A stretch of DNA of 64,000 bases from Bacillus thuringiensis (GTDB taxonomy: Bacteria > Bacillota > Bacilli > Bacillales > Bacillaceae_G): the NCBI RefSeq assembly GCF_022095615.2, contig NZ_CP155559.1:2353501-2417500 (forward strand), in the 5' to 3' direction. A program made the translations under genes and the position numbers. A model generated the notes under the pieces. The model searched no databases. It saw only the letters and a program-made list of their open reading frames with translations, and was not told where the DNA came from. The first letter of the stretch is position 1; each line of letters begins with the position of its first letter. This document shows, piece by piece, positions 26,248-35,278 of the stretch.

Positions 26248-27227
26248 TAAGATTGTTTATTCGTGATCATATACCACTTATTTGTTTTACAGCAATCCAA
26301 CTACTAGCCATATTTCTTGTATATTGGTTTGATGGACATAATCATATTTCAACAGCATTATATGCAATGTTTTTAGGTGCCTTTTTTATGGTAAGTTATT
26401 TAGTATTTCGTTACTTCACACATCGCACTTTCTATGAAAGGTTAGCAAATCCGTTGCACTCTTTGGATGATTCTGTTCAAAAATCAGATTTTGCAGTTGT
26501 ATCTACTGCGCTTCAAGACTTGCTTGAGGTACAATATCGCCATTATCAAAATCAGCTCCAAATACAAGAGAGAAAAAATAATGATCATTTAACTTTTATG
26601 AATCAATGGATACATCAAATGAAAACACCTTTATCTGTAATAGAATTAATTACACAGGATGAAGTCGATCCTCGTTTTGAAAGTATAAATGAGGAAACAG
26701 ATAGGCTGAAAAAGGGGTTAGAGATGGCTCTGTATGTCGCGCGTTTAGAAGCATTTACACAAGATTTTTATGTGGAAAGAGTACAACTGCATAAAATAGT
26801 AAATGATTCCGTGCATGAACATAAACGCTTCTTTATCCGGAATTTTGTATATCCACAGCTTGAAATTGATAAAGGTATTACTGTAGAAAGTGATGCGAAA
26901 TGGTTACAATTTTTAATTGGACAAATACTATCGAATGCAATTAAATATTCATCAGGTAGTAGAGAAAAGATTAAAGTGCAAGCTTGTAAGGAAGGTAATA
27001 ACGTTATACTTGAAATCGCCGATAATGGCGTAGGGATACCGAAGCAAGATTTACCAAGAGTGTTTAAACCTTTCTTCACAGGAGAAAATGGTAGAGATTT
27101 TAAAGAATCAACTGGTATGGGGCTCTATCTTGTATATGAAATTACGAAACAATTAGGTCACAGTGTAGAGATTCATTCAGAAGTTGGTAAAGGTACCGTT
27201 GTACGAATTGAATTTTTAAATGTGTAA
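26244..27227 (+). CDS. Sensor histidine kinase (BceS-like, intramembrane-sensing)
   Basis: A 327-residue kinase with two closely spaced membrane helices (about residues 8-28 and 36-56) and almost no extracellular loop, typical of BceS kinases that sense via the transporter. The H-box is QWIHQMKTPLSVIEL (about residue 130), the N-box is ILSNAIKYSSGS, and G-boxes are DNGVGIP and STGMGLYLV. Start: ATG 26244, overlapping the regulator stop and preceded by GGAG. Confidence 0.92.
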   Translation: MIRLFIRDHIPLICFTAIQLLAIFLVYWFDGHNHISTALYAMFLGAFFMVSYLVFRYFTHRTFYERLANPLHSLDDSVQKSDFAVVSTALQDLLEVQYRHYQNQLQIQERKNNDHLTFMNQWIHQMKTPLSVIELITQDEVDPRFESINEETDRLKKGLEMALYVARLEAFTQDFYVERVQLHKIVNDSVHEHKRFFIRNFVYPQLEIDKGITVESDAKWLQFLIGQILSNAIKYSSGSREKIKVQACKEGNNVILEIADNGVGIPKQDLPRVFKPFFTGENGRDFKESTGMGLYLVYEITKQLGHSVEIHSEVGKGTVVRIEFLNV

Positions 27228-27547
27228 AAATGATTCAGGCTAAAGAACTTGAAATATAGTTTTTTTAGCCTTATTTTATAGTTATTATTTGAAATGGTAA
27301 AAAGTCATATTGGTATGTATAATGACACACTAATAAATACAACTGTTAAATTAGAAGGATTTAATAATAGGCTGATAAATAAATAGGTTTTATAAGAAAA
27401 AAGCCACCCCCTTAAAAGAGATAGCTTCATGAATCCATCCTGTGAATAAGTGTATCAACATTAATAAGTATAATGTTCGAATTCGTGATATGTTTTGTGG
27501 ATTATAATAGAATTAGTCTTTTATTTTTTTAGGATACAGTATTGTAA
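27228..27547. other. Intergenic region with terminator
   Basis: GGCTAAA (27239) and TTTAGCC (27264) form the terminator of the two-component operon. The remaining bases are AT-rich; I see no gene, tRNA or strong repeat. Confidence 0.55.
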
Positions 27548-28174
27548 TTAAGCAAACAAACTTAATACTTTATATCCAATTAACCCTAAAATAATAATAG
27601 GAATTATCATTAAAAAAGAAGAAATTCGATTAGCATTAGAGCGTTCTAATACAAGAATCAAGATAATCCCGACTATCACTTCGGTATATCCAACAGGTAA
27701 CATATGACTATAGTCTTCAAAATTTAAAAGAATATGAAGTCCATCCGTTACAAAAACTCCACCAATAAGTGCACTTCCTAATTTATGAAGTGGATTTGTA
27801 GTATCTTTCCATAGAAAACCTGCAATTCCAAATATAGTTCCTCCTATAAATGCACATACAATCCATACAGATATAAAATAAATAGAGTGAGCTACATTTT
27901 TAATAACTATGGCATAACCATAGTAGCCTAATATCATACCGAGTAGTGCAAGGATACCAGAAAGTATAGCTGTACGCTTAGAATAACTAAAGCTAGCCAT
28001 AAAAAAGGATGGAACTAGCCAAACGCTTCCTAGATTAGCTAATGAATTCCAATGTCCAGGAAGTATACCTTGCCCCAATTTAGTTAGTATACCAACAATT
28101 ATCCCTACTATAATCGGGATGAGAAAAATCCTTAAAAACATATTTAACTTTGTGATTTTTAATGTCCTGTCCAT
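27548..28174 (-). CDS. DUF6518-like integral membrane protein
   Basis: A 208-residue protein with about six membrane helices (starting FLRIFLIPIIVGIIVGIL) and short loops such as GQGILPGHWNSLANLGSVW, the pattern of the DUF6518 family. RBS AAGGAT precedes the ATG at 28174. Function unknown. Confidence 0.7.
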   Translation of the reverse strand: MDRTLKITKLNMFLRIFLIPIIVGIIVGILTKLGQGILPGHWNSLANLGSVWLVPSFFMASFSYSKRTAILSGILALLGMILGYYGYAIVIKNVAHSIYFISVWIVCAFIGGTIFGIAGFLWKDTTNPLHKLGSALIGGVFVTDGLHILLNFEDYSHMLPVGYTEVIVGIILILVLERSNANRISSFLMIIPIIILGLIGYKVLSLFA

Positions 28175-28543
28175 AAATTCAATCCTTACATTAATATTTT
28201 CTGTAAATATATAATAGCTTATTACAGCGGGGTAATCAATAAAAATTTATTGAAAAACAATAAGTGATTATTGAATGACGAATAACATTTTGTTTTTATA
28301 ATTAGGTGAATAAAATAGCAAGAACTCGTTACTCAACTAAATGGTAAATCAAATAATATATGCAAGTAATGAAATTGCCCAAAACATGTAATTCAACTTA
28401 GTATAAATCTCTCGTATTTTTATGAAATGATTTATTATAAAAAAGAAACGAAAAGGGATTGATATATTTTCCTCCTGTTTTTATTTGCGATTTATTAGAA
28501 GGAGGGCTTTTTGGCTAGTTGTTAATGGTAGGGGGGGATTGTA
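28175..28543. other. Intergenic region between divergent DUF6518 and LysR genes
   Basis: Contains a perfect inverted repeat TCAATAAA-AA-TTTATTGA (28236-28253), a possible operator, and a CCTCCT / AGGAGG hairpin followed by CTTTTT (28471-28512) just before the LysR gene. No gene is visible. Confidence 0.45.
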
Positions 28544-29443
28544 ATGGATATTCGTAAAATGAGATATTTCATAACAGTGGCAGAAGAATTAAACTTTAGT
28601 CGTGCAGCAGAGCGTCTTATGATGGCACAACCGCCGTTAAGCCAAGAAATTCGTAAATTAGAAGATGAATTAGGAGTCCAACTTTTTCATCGAACAAAGA
28701 GAATGGTTGAGCTTACCGATGCTGGGAAAATATTTTTAGAAGGTGCTAGGCAAACGCTACTTCAAGTAGAAAGAACGATTAAAGAAACTCAGCTTGTAGA
28801 GGAAGGGAAGATTGGGCATTTAATCATCGGCTTTGTCGATTCTACAGAAACGGTTATAAACATATTAAAAACATTTCGAGAACGGTTTCCTAACATTCAG
28901 CTTATATTACGCGAGATGACAACAGACCAGCAAATAAAAGCACTCTATGAAAAACAAATTCATATTGGATTTATTCGTTCTAAGCAGAATAATGAAATAT
29001 TGTCTTCTGAAGTTTGTTCTAAAGAACGTTTAAAATTGGTTTTACATGAAGACCACTCATTAGTTTCGTTACCTAATATTTCTATTAAAGAACTAGTAGA
29101 TGAACCATTTGTTTTATTTCCTCGTCATTTCGGTACTAACTTTTATGATTTAATTATTAGTTACTTTTGGGAACATGGAGTAAGTTTAAATATTGTTCAA
29201 GAAGCAATTCAAATGCAGACGATTGTTAATTTAGTTGCAGCAAGAATGGGGATTTCTGTCGTTCCATCATCGGTGGAAAGTTATAAAAAATCGGGTGTCA
29301 TGTATAAAGACATTCAGGAACATACACCGGAGATAAACTTATACGCTGGATGGAGACAAGATGAAAAGTCTGTCGTTCTCGAGAACTTCTTAGTAGTTGT
29401 TAGAGAGATTTATAAGACTTCACAACTTGAATTTGAAAAGTAA
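28544..29443 (+). CDS. LysR-family transcriptional regulator
   Basis: A 299-residue LTTR. Residues 1-60 form the winged helix (MRYFITVAEELNFSRAAERL, PLSQEIRKLEDELGVQLF); residues 90-290 form the periplasmic-binding-like effector domain. The effector is unknown. It converges on an aldo/keto reductase gene, which is a possible but not divergent target. Confidence 0.92.
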   Translation: MDIRKMRYFITVAEELNFSRAAERLMMAQPPLSQEIRKLEDELGVQLFHRTKRMVELTDAGKIFLEGARQTLLQVERTIKETQLVEEGKIGHLIIGFVDSTETVINILKTFRERFPNIQLILREMTTDQQIKALYEKQIHIGFIRSKQNNEILSSEVCSKERLKLVLHEDHSLVSLPNISIKELVDEPFVLFPRHFGTNFYDLIISYFWEHGVSLNIVQEAIQMQTIVNLVAARMGISVVPSSVESYKKSGVMYKDIQEHTPEINLYAGWRQDEKSVVLENFLVVVREIYKTSQLEFEK

Positions 29444-29515
29444 AGGCCCATCTTGATTGGATGGGCAGTAGTGAATTTGGAAAGATACTATATTTATTGT
29501 TAAGTCACTGATGAT

Positions 29516-30505
29516 TTAACCTGTTTTACTTGGATCATACTCAATGAAGCCTTTTAGCACACTATCAATTTGACCCATAATTTCAGGTGACAATGTAACA
29601 CTAGAAGCAATTACATTTTCTCTTATTTGCTCCGGATTGGAAGCGCCAATAATAGCAGAGGAAACAGCTGGATTTTGTAGTACCCAAGCAACTGCGAGTT
29701 GAGGTAGGGTGAGATGGTTTTCTTGTGCAATAGGATTAAGTTTTTGTATAGCGGTAAGTACATTATCACTCATCCAACGTTGTACGAGTTTGTTAAAAAA
29801 CGGTTTTCCTGCATCTGAATTAGCACGTGATTGGGCAGGGATTGGTTTACCTGGTTGATATTTTCCAGTGAGAATACCTTGTGCGAGGGGAGACCAAACC
29901 ACTTGACCAAGTCCTTCACGTTGACATGTAGGTATTATGTCTGTTTCGATCACTCGCCACAACATCGAATATTGAGGCTGGCTAGCAATAAGAGGAATGT
30001 TCAATTCTCGGGCAAGTGCTGCACCGCGTGTGATTTGTTCCGATGTCCATTCACTTATACCTAAATAAAGGACTTTACCTTGTCTTACAAGATCTGAGAA
30101 AGCTAACATTGTTTCTTCAAGAGGAGTTGTTGTATCGAATCGATGTGCATAATAGACATCAATGTAGTCTGTATGTAGCCGTTGTAACGATGCATTACAA
30201 TTTTCTATAATATGTTTTCGTGATAAACCTCGATCATTTTTTCCAAGTCCGGTCGGATGGCATACTTTTGTACAAAGTTCTATACTTTCTCGGCGTATTC
30301 CTTTCAAAGAGCGACCAAGTACTTCCTCGGCAATAGTGTCCGAATAAACATCAGCAGTATCGAATGTTGTAATACCGACATCTAGTGCGGCTTTCACACA
30401 ATCATTTGCAGTATCTTCGTTTACTTTTCCACCATGGTTTATCCAGTTCCCGTATGCAATCTTACTTACTGTTAATCCACTGTTTCCGAGTTTGCTAAAT
30501 TCCAT
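29516..30505 (-). CDS. Aldo/keto reductase
   Basis: A 329-residue AKR of the potassium-channel-beta-like class. The catalytic tetrad is visible: Asp and Tyr in TFDTADVYSD (about residues 50-56), Lys in ELCTKVCHP, His in YYAHRFD (about residue 120). It should reduce aldehydes or ketones with NADPH. RBS AAGGAGGG precedes the ATG at 30505. Confidence 0.92.
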   Translation of the reverse strand: MEFSKLGNSGLTVSKIAYGNWINHGGKVNEDTANDCVKAALDVGITTFDTADVYSDTIAEEVLGRSLKGIRRESIELCTKVCHPTGLGKNDRGLSRKHIIENCNASLQRLHTDYIDVYYAHRFDTTTPLEETMLAFSDLVRQGKVLYLGISEWTSEQITRGAALARELNIPLIASQPQYSMLWRVIETDIIPTCQREGLGQVVWSPLAQGILTGKYQPGKPIPAQSRANSDAGKPFFNKLVQRWMSDNVLTAIQKLNPIAQENHLTLPQLAVAWVLQNPAVSSAIIGASNPEQIRENVIASSVTLSPEIMGQIDSVLKGFIEYDPSKTG

Positions 30506-30746
30506 TGTAGAATCCCTCCTTAAAAATGATAACTTTATTATAAGAACTGAAATGTAGTATGTATAATATAAAATTAATCATAAATTTATATAAAAATTAT
30601 ATAAGAGGTAGTGCGTAGAAGTTTATTATTAGGGAAATCTAAAGGAGTAGTACAACAAATGTAATGTATGCTTGTTTAATATGAAGTTAAGAAATGATAA
30701 ATAGACCTAGAAGAAAGCAATCATTATTACAGCACATATAATTGCA

Positions 30747-30991
30747 TTTACTCATACAGTACTATCATGGTACAATATGGTTACTAACGACGGAAAGGAA
30801 TGATGGGTGGACGATGATTAACTAATCTTATTTTTAAATGTTGAAATGAAATAAATTTCAATTTCTAAAAAATAGGATTAGTCTGCCCAATTTCCATACA
30901 ACGGTATTGCTATTTATGTTGCGCAATAGCTTATTTGGGTATAAATATTTTAATGACTAATCCTGCCAAATTTATTTGGGAGGATTTTTTT
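30747..30991 (+). promoter_or_regulatory. Transcription attenuator upstream of the ABC-F gene
   Basis: A promoter TTTACT-18-TACAAT (30747-30776) precedes short upstream ORFs: MGGR (30803-30817, after GGAAAGGAA) and MIN (30814-30825). Segment 1 (30821-30835) pairs over 15 bases with segment 2 (30868-30882); GGATTAGTC of segment 2 (30875-30883) is also perfectly complementary to GACTAATCC of segment 3 (30955-30963). Segment 3 overlaps the 5' arm of a terminator (AATCCTGCCAAAT / ATTTGGGAGGATT with T-run, 30959-30991). A ribosome stalled on the upstream ORF would free segment 2 and prevent termination, as in other antibiotic-induced ABC-F genes. Confidence 0.8.
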
Positions 30992-31020
30992 ATTCTCCCT
31001 TAATGAAAGGGATCGGTATT

Positions 31021-32649
31021 ATGAAAGAACTATTAAAATTAAATGATGTTTATGTTGAAATAAAAGAAAATACTTTGTTAGAGAAAATGAATGTGACAGT
31101 AAGACAAGGGGATGTTATCGGATTAATCGGTAAAAACGGGGCTGGTAAATCAACGTTACTTCAATTAATAAATGGGAAGATTGAACCATCAAAAGGTACT
31201 GTTGAATGGATGCAAATGAATATGACAACAGCATATGTTGAACAAGAAAAAGAATCTTTTGTTAGTAAGGATATGATTGCAAAAGAAGCCGAGCTTCTTG
31301 CAAAATGGGGCGTGCCAACGAACGATTTTCTAACTTTAAGTGGTGGTGAAAAGCTAAAAGTTCGATTAGCAAAAGGATTTGCCGGAAATCCTAATGTTTT
31401 AATATTAGACGAACCGACAAATCATTTAGATGAGATGAGTACGGAATTTCTCATTAAACAAATCAAAAATATGAAAGGTACAGTTATCGTCGTATCGCAT
31501 GATCGATATTTTTTAGATGTTGTCGCAACAAGAATATGGTCAATTGAGGATAAGAAATTAATTGACCATAGCGGGAATTATACGAGTTATATGAAAGCTC
31601 GTGAGCATAAAAGAATGACGCAGCAGCGTGAATATGAAAAACAACAAAAAAAGATAGAACAAGTAGAAACTCATATAAAAGAATTAAGTTCATGGTCACA
31701 AAAGGCACATGCGCAGTCTACAAAACAAGAAGGCGTGAAAGAATTCTATCGTGTAAAGGCGAAGCGAATGGATGCACAAGTGAAGTCAAAACGAAAACGT
31801 CTCGAAAAAGAGCTGGAGAAAACGAAAGTAGAACGTGTGAAAGAGGAGTATTCAGTTGAATTCTCTATTCAAGCGAGTAAAAAAGTAGGAAAACGTTTCT
31901 TAGAAGTAAAACAATTGCGGAAAGAATTTAACAATCGGACATTATTTGAAAACGTTAATTTTACAATTCAGCATGGTGAGAAGCTTGCGATTATTGGGTC
32001 GAATGGTAGCGGGAAAACAACTTTACTGAAGATGATAATGGGAATAGAAACTGCCGAAGGAGAAGTATGGATTTCACCATCAGCAAACATCGGTTATTTA
32101 ACACAAGAAGTTTTTGATTTACCGCTTGATAAAACACCAGAAAATTTATTCTTTAAAGAGACGTTTGAAGAAAGGGGAAAAGTCCAAAATTTAATGAAAC
32201 ATTTAGGGTTTCAAGCTTCTCAATGGAAAGAGCCGATTCAGCATATGAGTATGGGTGAACGAGTAAAATGTAAGCTAATGGCTTATATTTTGGATGAAAA
32301 AGATGTACTTATTCTAGATGAACCTACGAATCACCTTGATCTTCCTTCACGTGAACAACTTGAAAATACATTAGCTGAGTACAACGGAACACTCGTTATC
32401 GTTTCTCACGATCGATATTTTCTAGAGAAAACAACTAACACAAAACTCGTGTTTTTAAACAATACGATACAAAAGCAGCTAGAAGAACCTACGAAAACAA
32501 GAGATGAAATTGAAGAGTTACGTTTAACATTAGAAACAGAGAGACAAGAAGTATTAGGGAAATTAAGCTTTTTAACTTCTAAAGACAAAGAATATAAAGC
32601 ACTGGATGAACGATTTATGGAACTTACGAAGCAGATTAAGGCGCTATAA
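31021..32649 (+). CDS. vmlR: ABC-F ribosome-protection ATPase, VmlR-like
   Basis: A 542-residue ABC-F protein without membrane segments. It has two ATPase domains: Walker A GKNGAGKSTLL and GSNGSGKTTLL, signatures LSGGEKLKVRLAKG and MSMGERVKCKL, Walker B LILDEPTNHLDE and LILDEPTNHLDL, joined by a basic helical linker (residues about 190-280). The sequence follows B. subtilis VmlR closely along its length; VmlR displaces lincosamides, streptogramin A and pleuromutilins from the ribosome. Start: ATG 31021 after AAAGGGA; the in-frame upstream GTG would fall inside the attenuator terminator. Confidence 0.9.
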   Translation: MKELLKLNDVYVEIKENTLLEKMNVTVRQGDVIGLIGKNGAGKSTLLQLINGKIEPSKGTVEWMQMNMTTAYVEQEKESFVSKDMIAKEAELLAKWGVPTNDFLTLSGGEKLKVRLAKGFAGNPNVLILDEPTNHLDEMSTEFLIKQIKNMKGTVIVVSHDRYFLDVVATRIWSIEDKKLIDHSGNYTSYMKAREHKRMTQQREYEKQQKKIEQVETHIKELSSWSQKAHAQSTKQEGVKEFYRVKAKRMDAQVKSKRKRLEKELEKTKVERVKEEYSVEFSIQASKKVGKRFLEVKQLRKEFNNRTLFENVNFTIQHGEKLAIIGSNGSGKTTLLKMIMGIETAEGEVWISPSANIGYLTQEVFDLPLDKTPENLFFKETFEERGKVQNLMKHLGFQASQWKEPIQHMSMGERVKCKLMAYILDEKDVLILDEPTNHLDLPSREQLENTLAEYNGTLVIVSHDRYFLEKTTNTKLVFLNNTIQKQLEEPTKTRDEIEELRLTLETERQEVLGKLSFLTSKDKEYKALDERFMELTKQIKAL

Positions 32650-32669
32650 CGTAAGTAAGGGGGATTAAC

Positions 32670-33215
32670 ATGGGAGAAGAGAGTTCAACTAAGTTATTTA
32701 GAATAGATTGTGGATATATATACTTGCAAGAGTTTATGGTCAAAGATGTAGAGAGTATTTATAAAATAGCAAATCAACCGGAAATAGAAAAGTTTTTACC
32801 AGACTGGAAATCAACGAAAGAACAAAGGGTGGATTGGATTGCAAATTATGAAATACCAGCAAATAAAGCATTTCTTGACGCAGTGACAACTACGACTAAC
32901 ATAGATGATCATATATTAAAACTAGGAATATTTAAGAAAACCACAAATGAATTTGTTGGTTGGTGCTGTACTGGTATGAAAGATGAACCCCCTGCACCGA
33001 ATAGAGAAATTATGTATGCTATCTCAAATGAACATCAAAATCATGGCTATGCTACAAAAGCGACTAAAGGCTTAATTGACTATTTGTTTAAAGAAACAAA
33101 TTTAAATGACCTCAACGCAATCGCTTTAATTAACAATGTACCATCAAATAAAGTCATTAAAAAATGCGGGTTTACTTATTTGAGTGAACAGAAGATAGAA
33201 AATATTTCTCTGTAA
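32670..33215 (+). CDS. GNAT-family N-acetyltransferase (RimJ/RimL-like)
   Basis: A 181-residue Acetyltransf_3-type protein. The N-terminus has LQEFMVKDVESIYKIANQPEI; the acetyl-CoA-binding region is EIMYAISNEHQNHGYATKATKGL (about residues 113-135, with the QNHGYAT loop) and the family-typical NVPSNKVIKKCGF follows. It starts 20 bp after vmlR with RBS AAGGGGGA, so it is probably in the same attenuated transcript. Substrate unknown. Confidence 0.88.
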   Translation: MGEESSTKLFRIDCGYIYLQEFMVKDVESIYKIANQPEIEKFLPDWKSTKEQRVDWIANYEIPANKAFLDAVTTTTNIDDHILKLGIFKKTTNEFVGWCCTGMKDEPPAPNREIMYAISNEHQNHGYATKATKGLIDYLFKETNLNDLNAIALINNVPSNKVIKKCGFTYLSEQKIENISL

Positions 33216-33236
33216 AAGGAATTAAAACGAAATCAT

Positions 33237-33271
33237 TAAAAAGCTTAGAGCTAAAACTCTAAGCTTTTTTA
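33237..33271 (+). terminator. Terminator
   Basis: AAAAGCTTAGAG / CTCTAAGCTTTTTT stem-loop, perfect, with T-run. Confidence 0.88.
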
Positions 33272-33660
33272 CATGCATTTTATACCTGTTAACATATGAA
33301 GGATACAATTGTAAGGACATTTTGATGGAATTGCTGTTCAACAAAATAGGGAGATCAAGCTGTACATGTGATAACCAGTTTGAAAAATCATTTATGAAAA
33401 GGGAATTGGAATATTTTGTCGAATTCGTGTATCAATGATAATACAAATTTCTTACTCAAATCATCCTACAAACGAATTACTTTAAGCTCAATTAGAAGAA
33501 TGGAAGGGGAAAAATGGGATGATATAAAGAAGAATTTGGTCTTAGTCAACAAAAAATGCCGGTAAGTCTATTAAAGAGCTGCATATAAAACTTACGGTTG
33601 ATTGCTAGTAAATTAAATCTTTAAGCCAGGAATTAGTTTAAATGAGGGAGGGGAACACAT
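33272..33660. other. Intergenic region, possibly decayed coding DNA
   Basis: About 390 bp without an intact gene. A 37-codon frame opens at 33325 (MELLFNKIGRS) and stops at 33438; further fragments with coding-like composition but several stops follow to about 33560. I do not recognise the ancestor. A strong GGGAGGGG ribosome site at 33646-33653 serves the next gene. Confidence 0.4.
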
Positions 33661-33696
33661 ATTATTATTTGGTTTCGTCACTTACCACAAATAGGT

Positions 33697-34191
33697 ATGG
33701 ATTATTCAGAATGGACGCCGTTTATACAGAATAATTGGTACCAAAAACATTATATGAAGTTTGTATATTTACTTCAGATTATCATTTTTATGATACCTTA
33801 TTTTTTTGAAACAAGTTTCACTCATATTAATATATTCTATCTTATCATAATAGGTATCCTAGTCTTCATCATTCACGAATGTCTACACATTTTAGTAATA
33901 AGTAAAAAAGGGGATATTAGCTTAACATTTAGTGGGATATTCTTTTGGCTAAATACAAATGCAACCTTATCCAAAATTAGATTTTGGGTCTTTATGAGCT
34001 TGCCTGTTATTGTATTATCGGTAGTTCCTGCCATGATGTCTTTCTTTGTATCAGGAAATATTAAATCAATTTTATTATTTATATGTTGGATAAACACATT
34101 CATTTCCGCCTCAGATATTTACAATTCGTTTTTGATTGCAATGAAACCGAAGAACTCATTTTTTTGCAGAGGGTATTATCAAGTGAAATAG
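33697..34191 (+). CDS. DUF3267-like membrane protein, start codon uncertain
   Basis: A protein with about four membrane helices and the zinc-protease-like motif HECLHILVI in helix 2 (FIIHECLHILVISKKG), as in DUF3267 proteins. The first in-frame ATG is 33697 (164 residues) but has no ribosome site. Seven bases after GGAGGGG (33647-33653) the frame begins with ATT codons at 33661 and continues IIIWFRHLPQIG without stops, so translation probably starts there at a rare ATT, or the start has mutated. Function unknown. Confidence 0.7.
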   Translation: MDYSEWTPFIQNNWYQKHYMKFVYLLQIIIFMIPYFFETSFTHINIFYLIIIGILVFIIHECLHILVISKKGDISLTFSGIFFWLNTNATLSKIRFWVFMSLPVIVLSVVPAMMSFFVSGNIKSILLFICWINTFISASDIYNSFLIAMKPKNSFFCRGYYQVK

Positions 34192-34254
34192 TATTTAATG
34201 GGTAACTCAAATATGCTTCAAATAATGCAATAGTTAAAAATATAATATTTGAAA

Positions 34255-34285
34255 GCAAAAAGACCGATAAAAAAATCGGTCTTTT
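34255..34285. terminator. Hairpin with T-run
   Basis: AAAAAGACCGAT / ATCGGTCTTTT stem after the DUF3267-like gene. Confidence 0.8.
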
Positions 34286-34507
34286 GTTATTACTAAAATA
34301 AAGATTAGAAAATAGCATTGTAATTTAAACCAATATGCAAATATTATAAGATAGATATGCTTTGTTTATAGATTGAGAATAGGTTTGTTATCAGTTTTTT
34401 TAGAAATCTTACAAGCGTGTAAGATAAATGAAAGATGAATCAATATGAGCTGTAAGACAATTCATTTACACTCTATAGTGAGCAGTGGAAATGAAGGGAG
34501 AATAGAA

Positions 34508-35278
34508 ATGGAAATTTTACAGGCAAAAAGTATTAGTAAAGTATATAAAGGGAAAGTACCTTATAAAGCATTAGTAGATATTGATTTATCAATTCAAGAA
34601 GGTGAATTTGTAGGAATTATGGGTCCATCAGGTAGCGGGAAAACAACGTTATTGAATATGGTATCTACTATTGATTCTCCATCATCGGGAGAAATTATAA
34701 TTAATGGTACAAATCCTTTTCAATTATCATCAGAAGAATTAGCGTTATTCCGCCGGAAAAAGCTAGGGTTTGTTTTCCAATCATTTAATCTTCTTAGCAC
34801 ACTTACTGTAAAAGAAAATATCGTATTGCCTATGACATTAGATGGTGTTTCTGTGCAAGAAATGAACAAACGAGTGGAAGAGATTGCAGAGAAATTAAGT
34901 ATTACAGATATATTAAATAAAAGAACATTTGAAATATCTGGAGGGCAAGCTCAGCGAACAGCAATCGCTCGTGCGATTGTTCATAAGCCGCAATTATTAC
35001 TTGCGGATGAACCAACAGGGAACTTGGATTCTAAATCTTCAAATGATGTAATGGAGATGCTCGATACGCTTAATAAAGAAGAAAAAGCAACGATGATGTT
35101 AGTAACGCATGATCCGTATGCAGCGAGCTTTTGCAGCAGAGTAATTTTTATTAAAGATGGTCAACTATATAATGAAATTTATTGTGGCGAAAGCAGGCAA
35201 GCGTTTTATCAAAAAATTATGGATGTCCTTTCTTTGTTAGGAGGGAAAAGGCATGACTTTTCGTCAGTTCGCATGTAA
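34508..35278 (+). CDS. ABC transporter ATP-binding protein (BceA-like)
   Basis: A 256-residue ATPase of the BceA/LolD class. Walker A is GPSGSGKTTLL (about residue 42), Q-loop VFQSFNLL, signature SGGQAQRTAIARA, Walker B LLLADEPTGNLD, H-loop VTHDPYAA. It powers a BceB-type permease that removes or detects peptide antibiotics. Start: ATG 34508 after GAAGGGAG. The permease begins 26 bases before its stop, so they are coupled. Confidence 0.92.
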   Translation: MEILQAKSISKVYKGKVPYKALVDIDLSIQEGEFVGIMGPSGSGKTTLLNMVSTIDSPSSGEIIINGTNPFQLSSEELALFRRKKLGFVFQSFNLLSTLTVKENIVLPMTLDGVSVQEMNKRVEEIAEKLSITDILNKRTFEISGGQAQRTAIARAIVHKPQLLLADEPTGNLDSKSSNDVMEMLDTLNKEEKATMMLVTHDPYAASFCSRVIFIKDGQLYNEIYCGESRQAFYQKIMDVLSLLGGKRHDFSSVRM

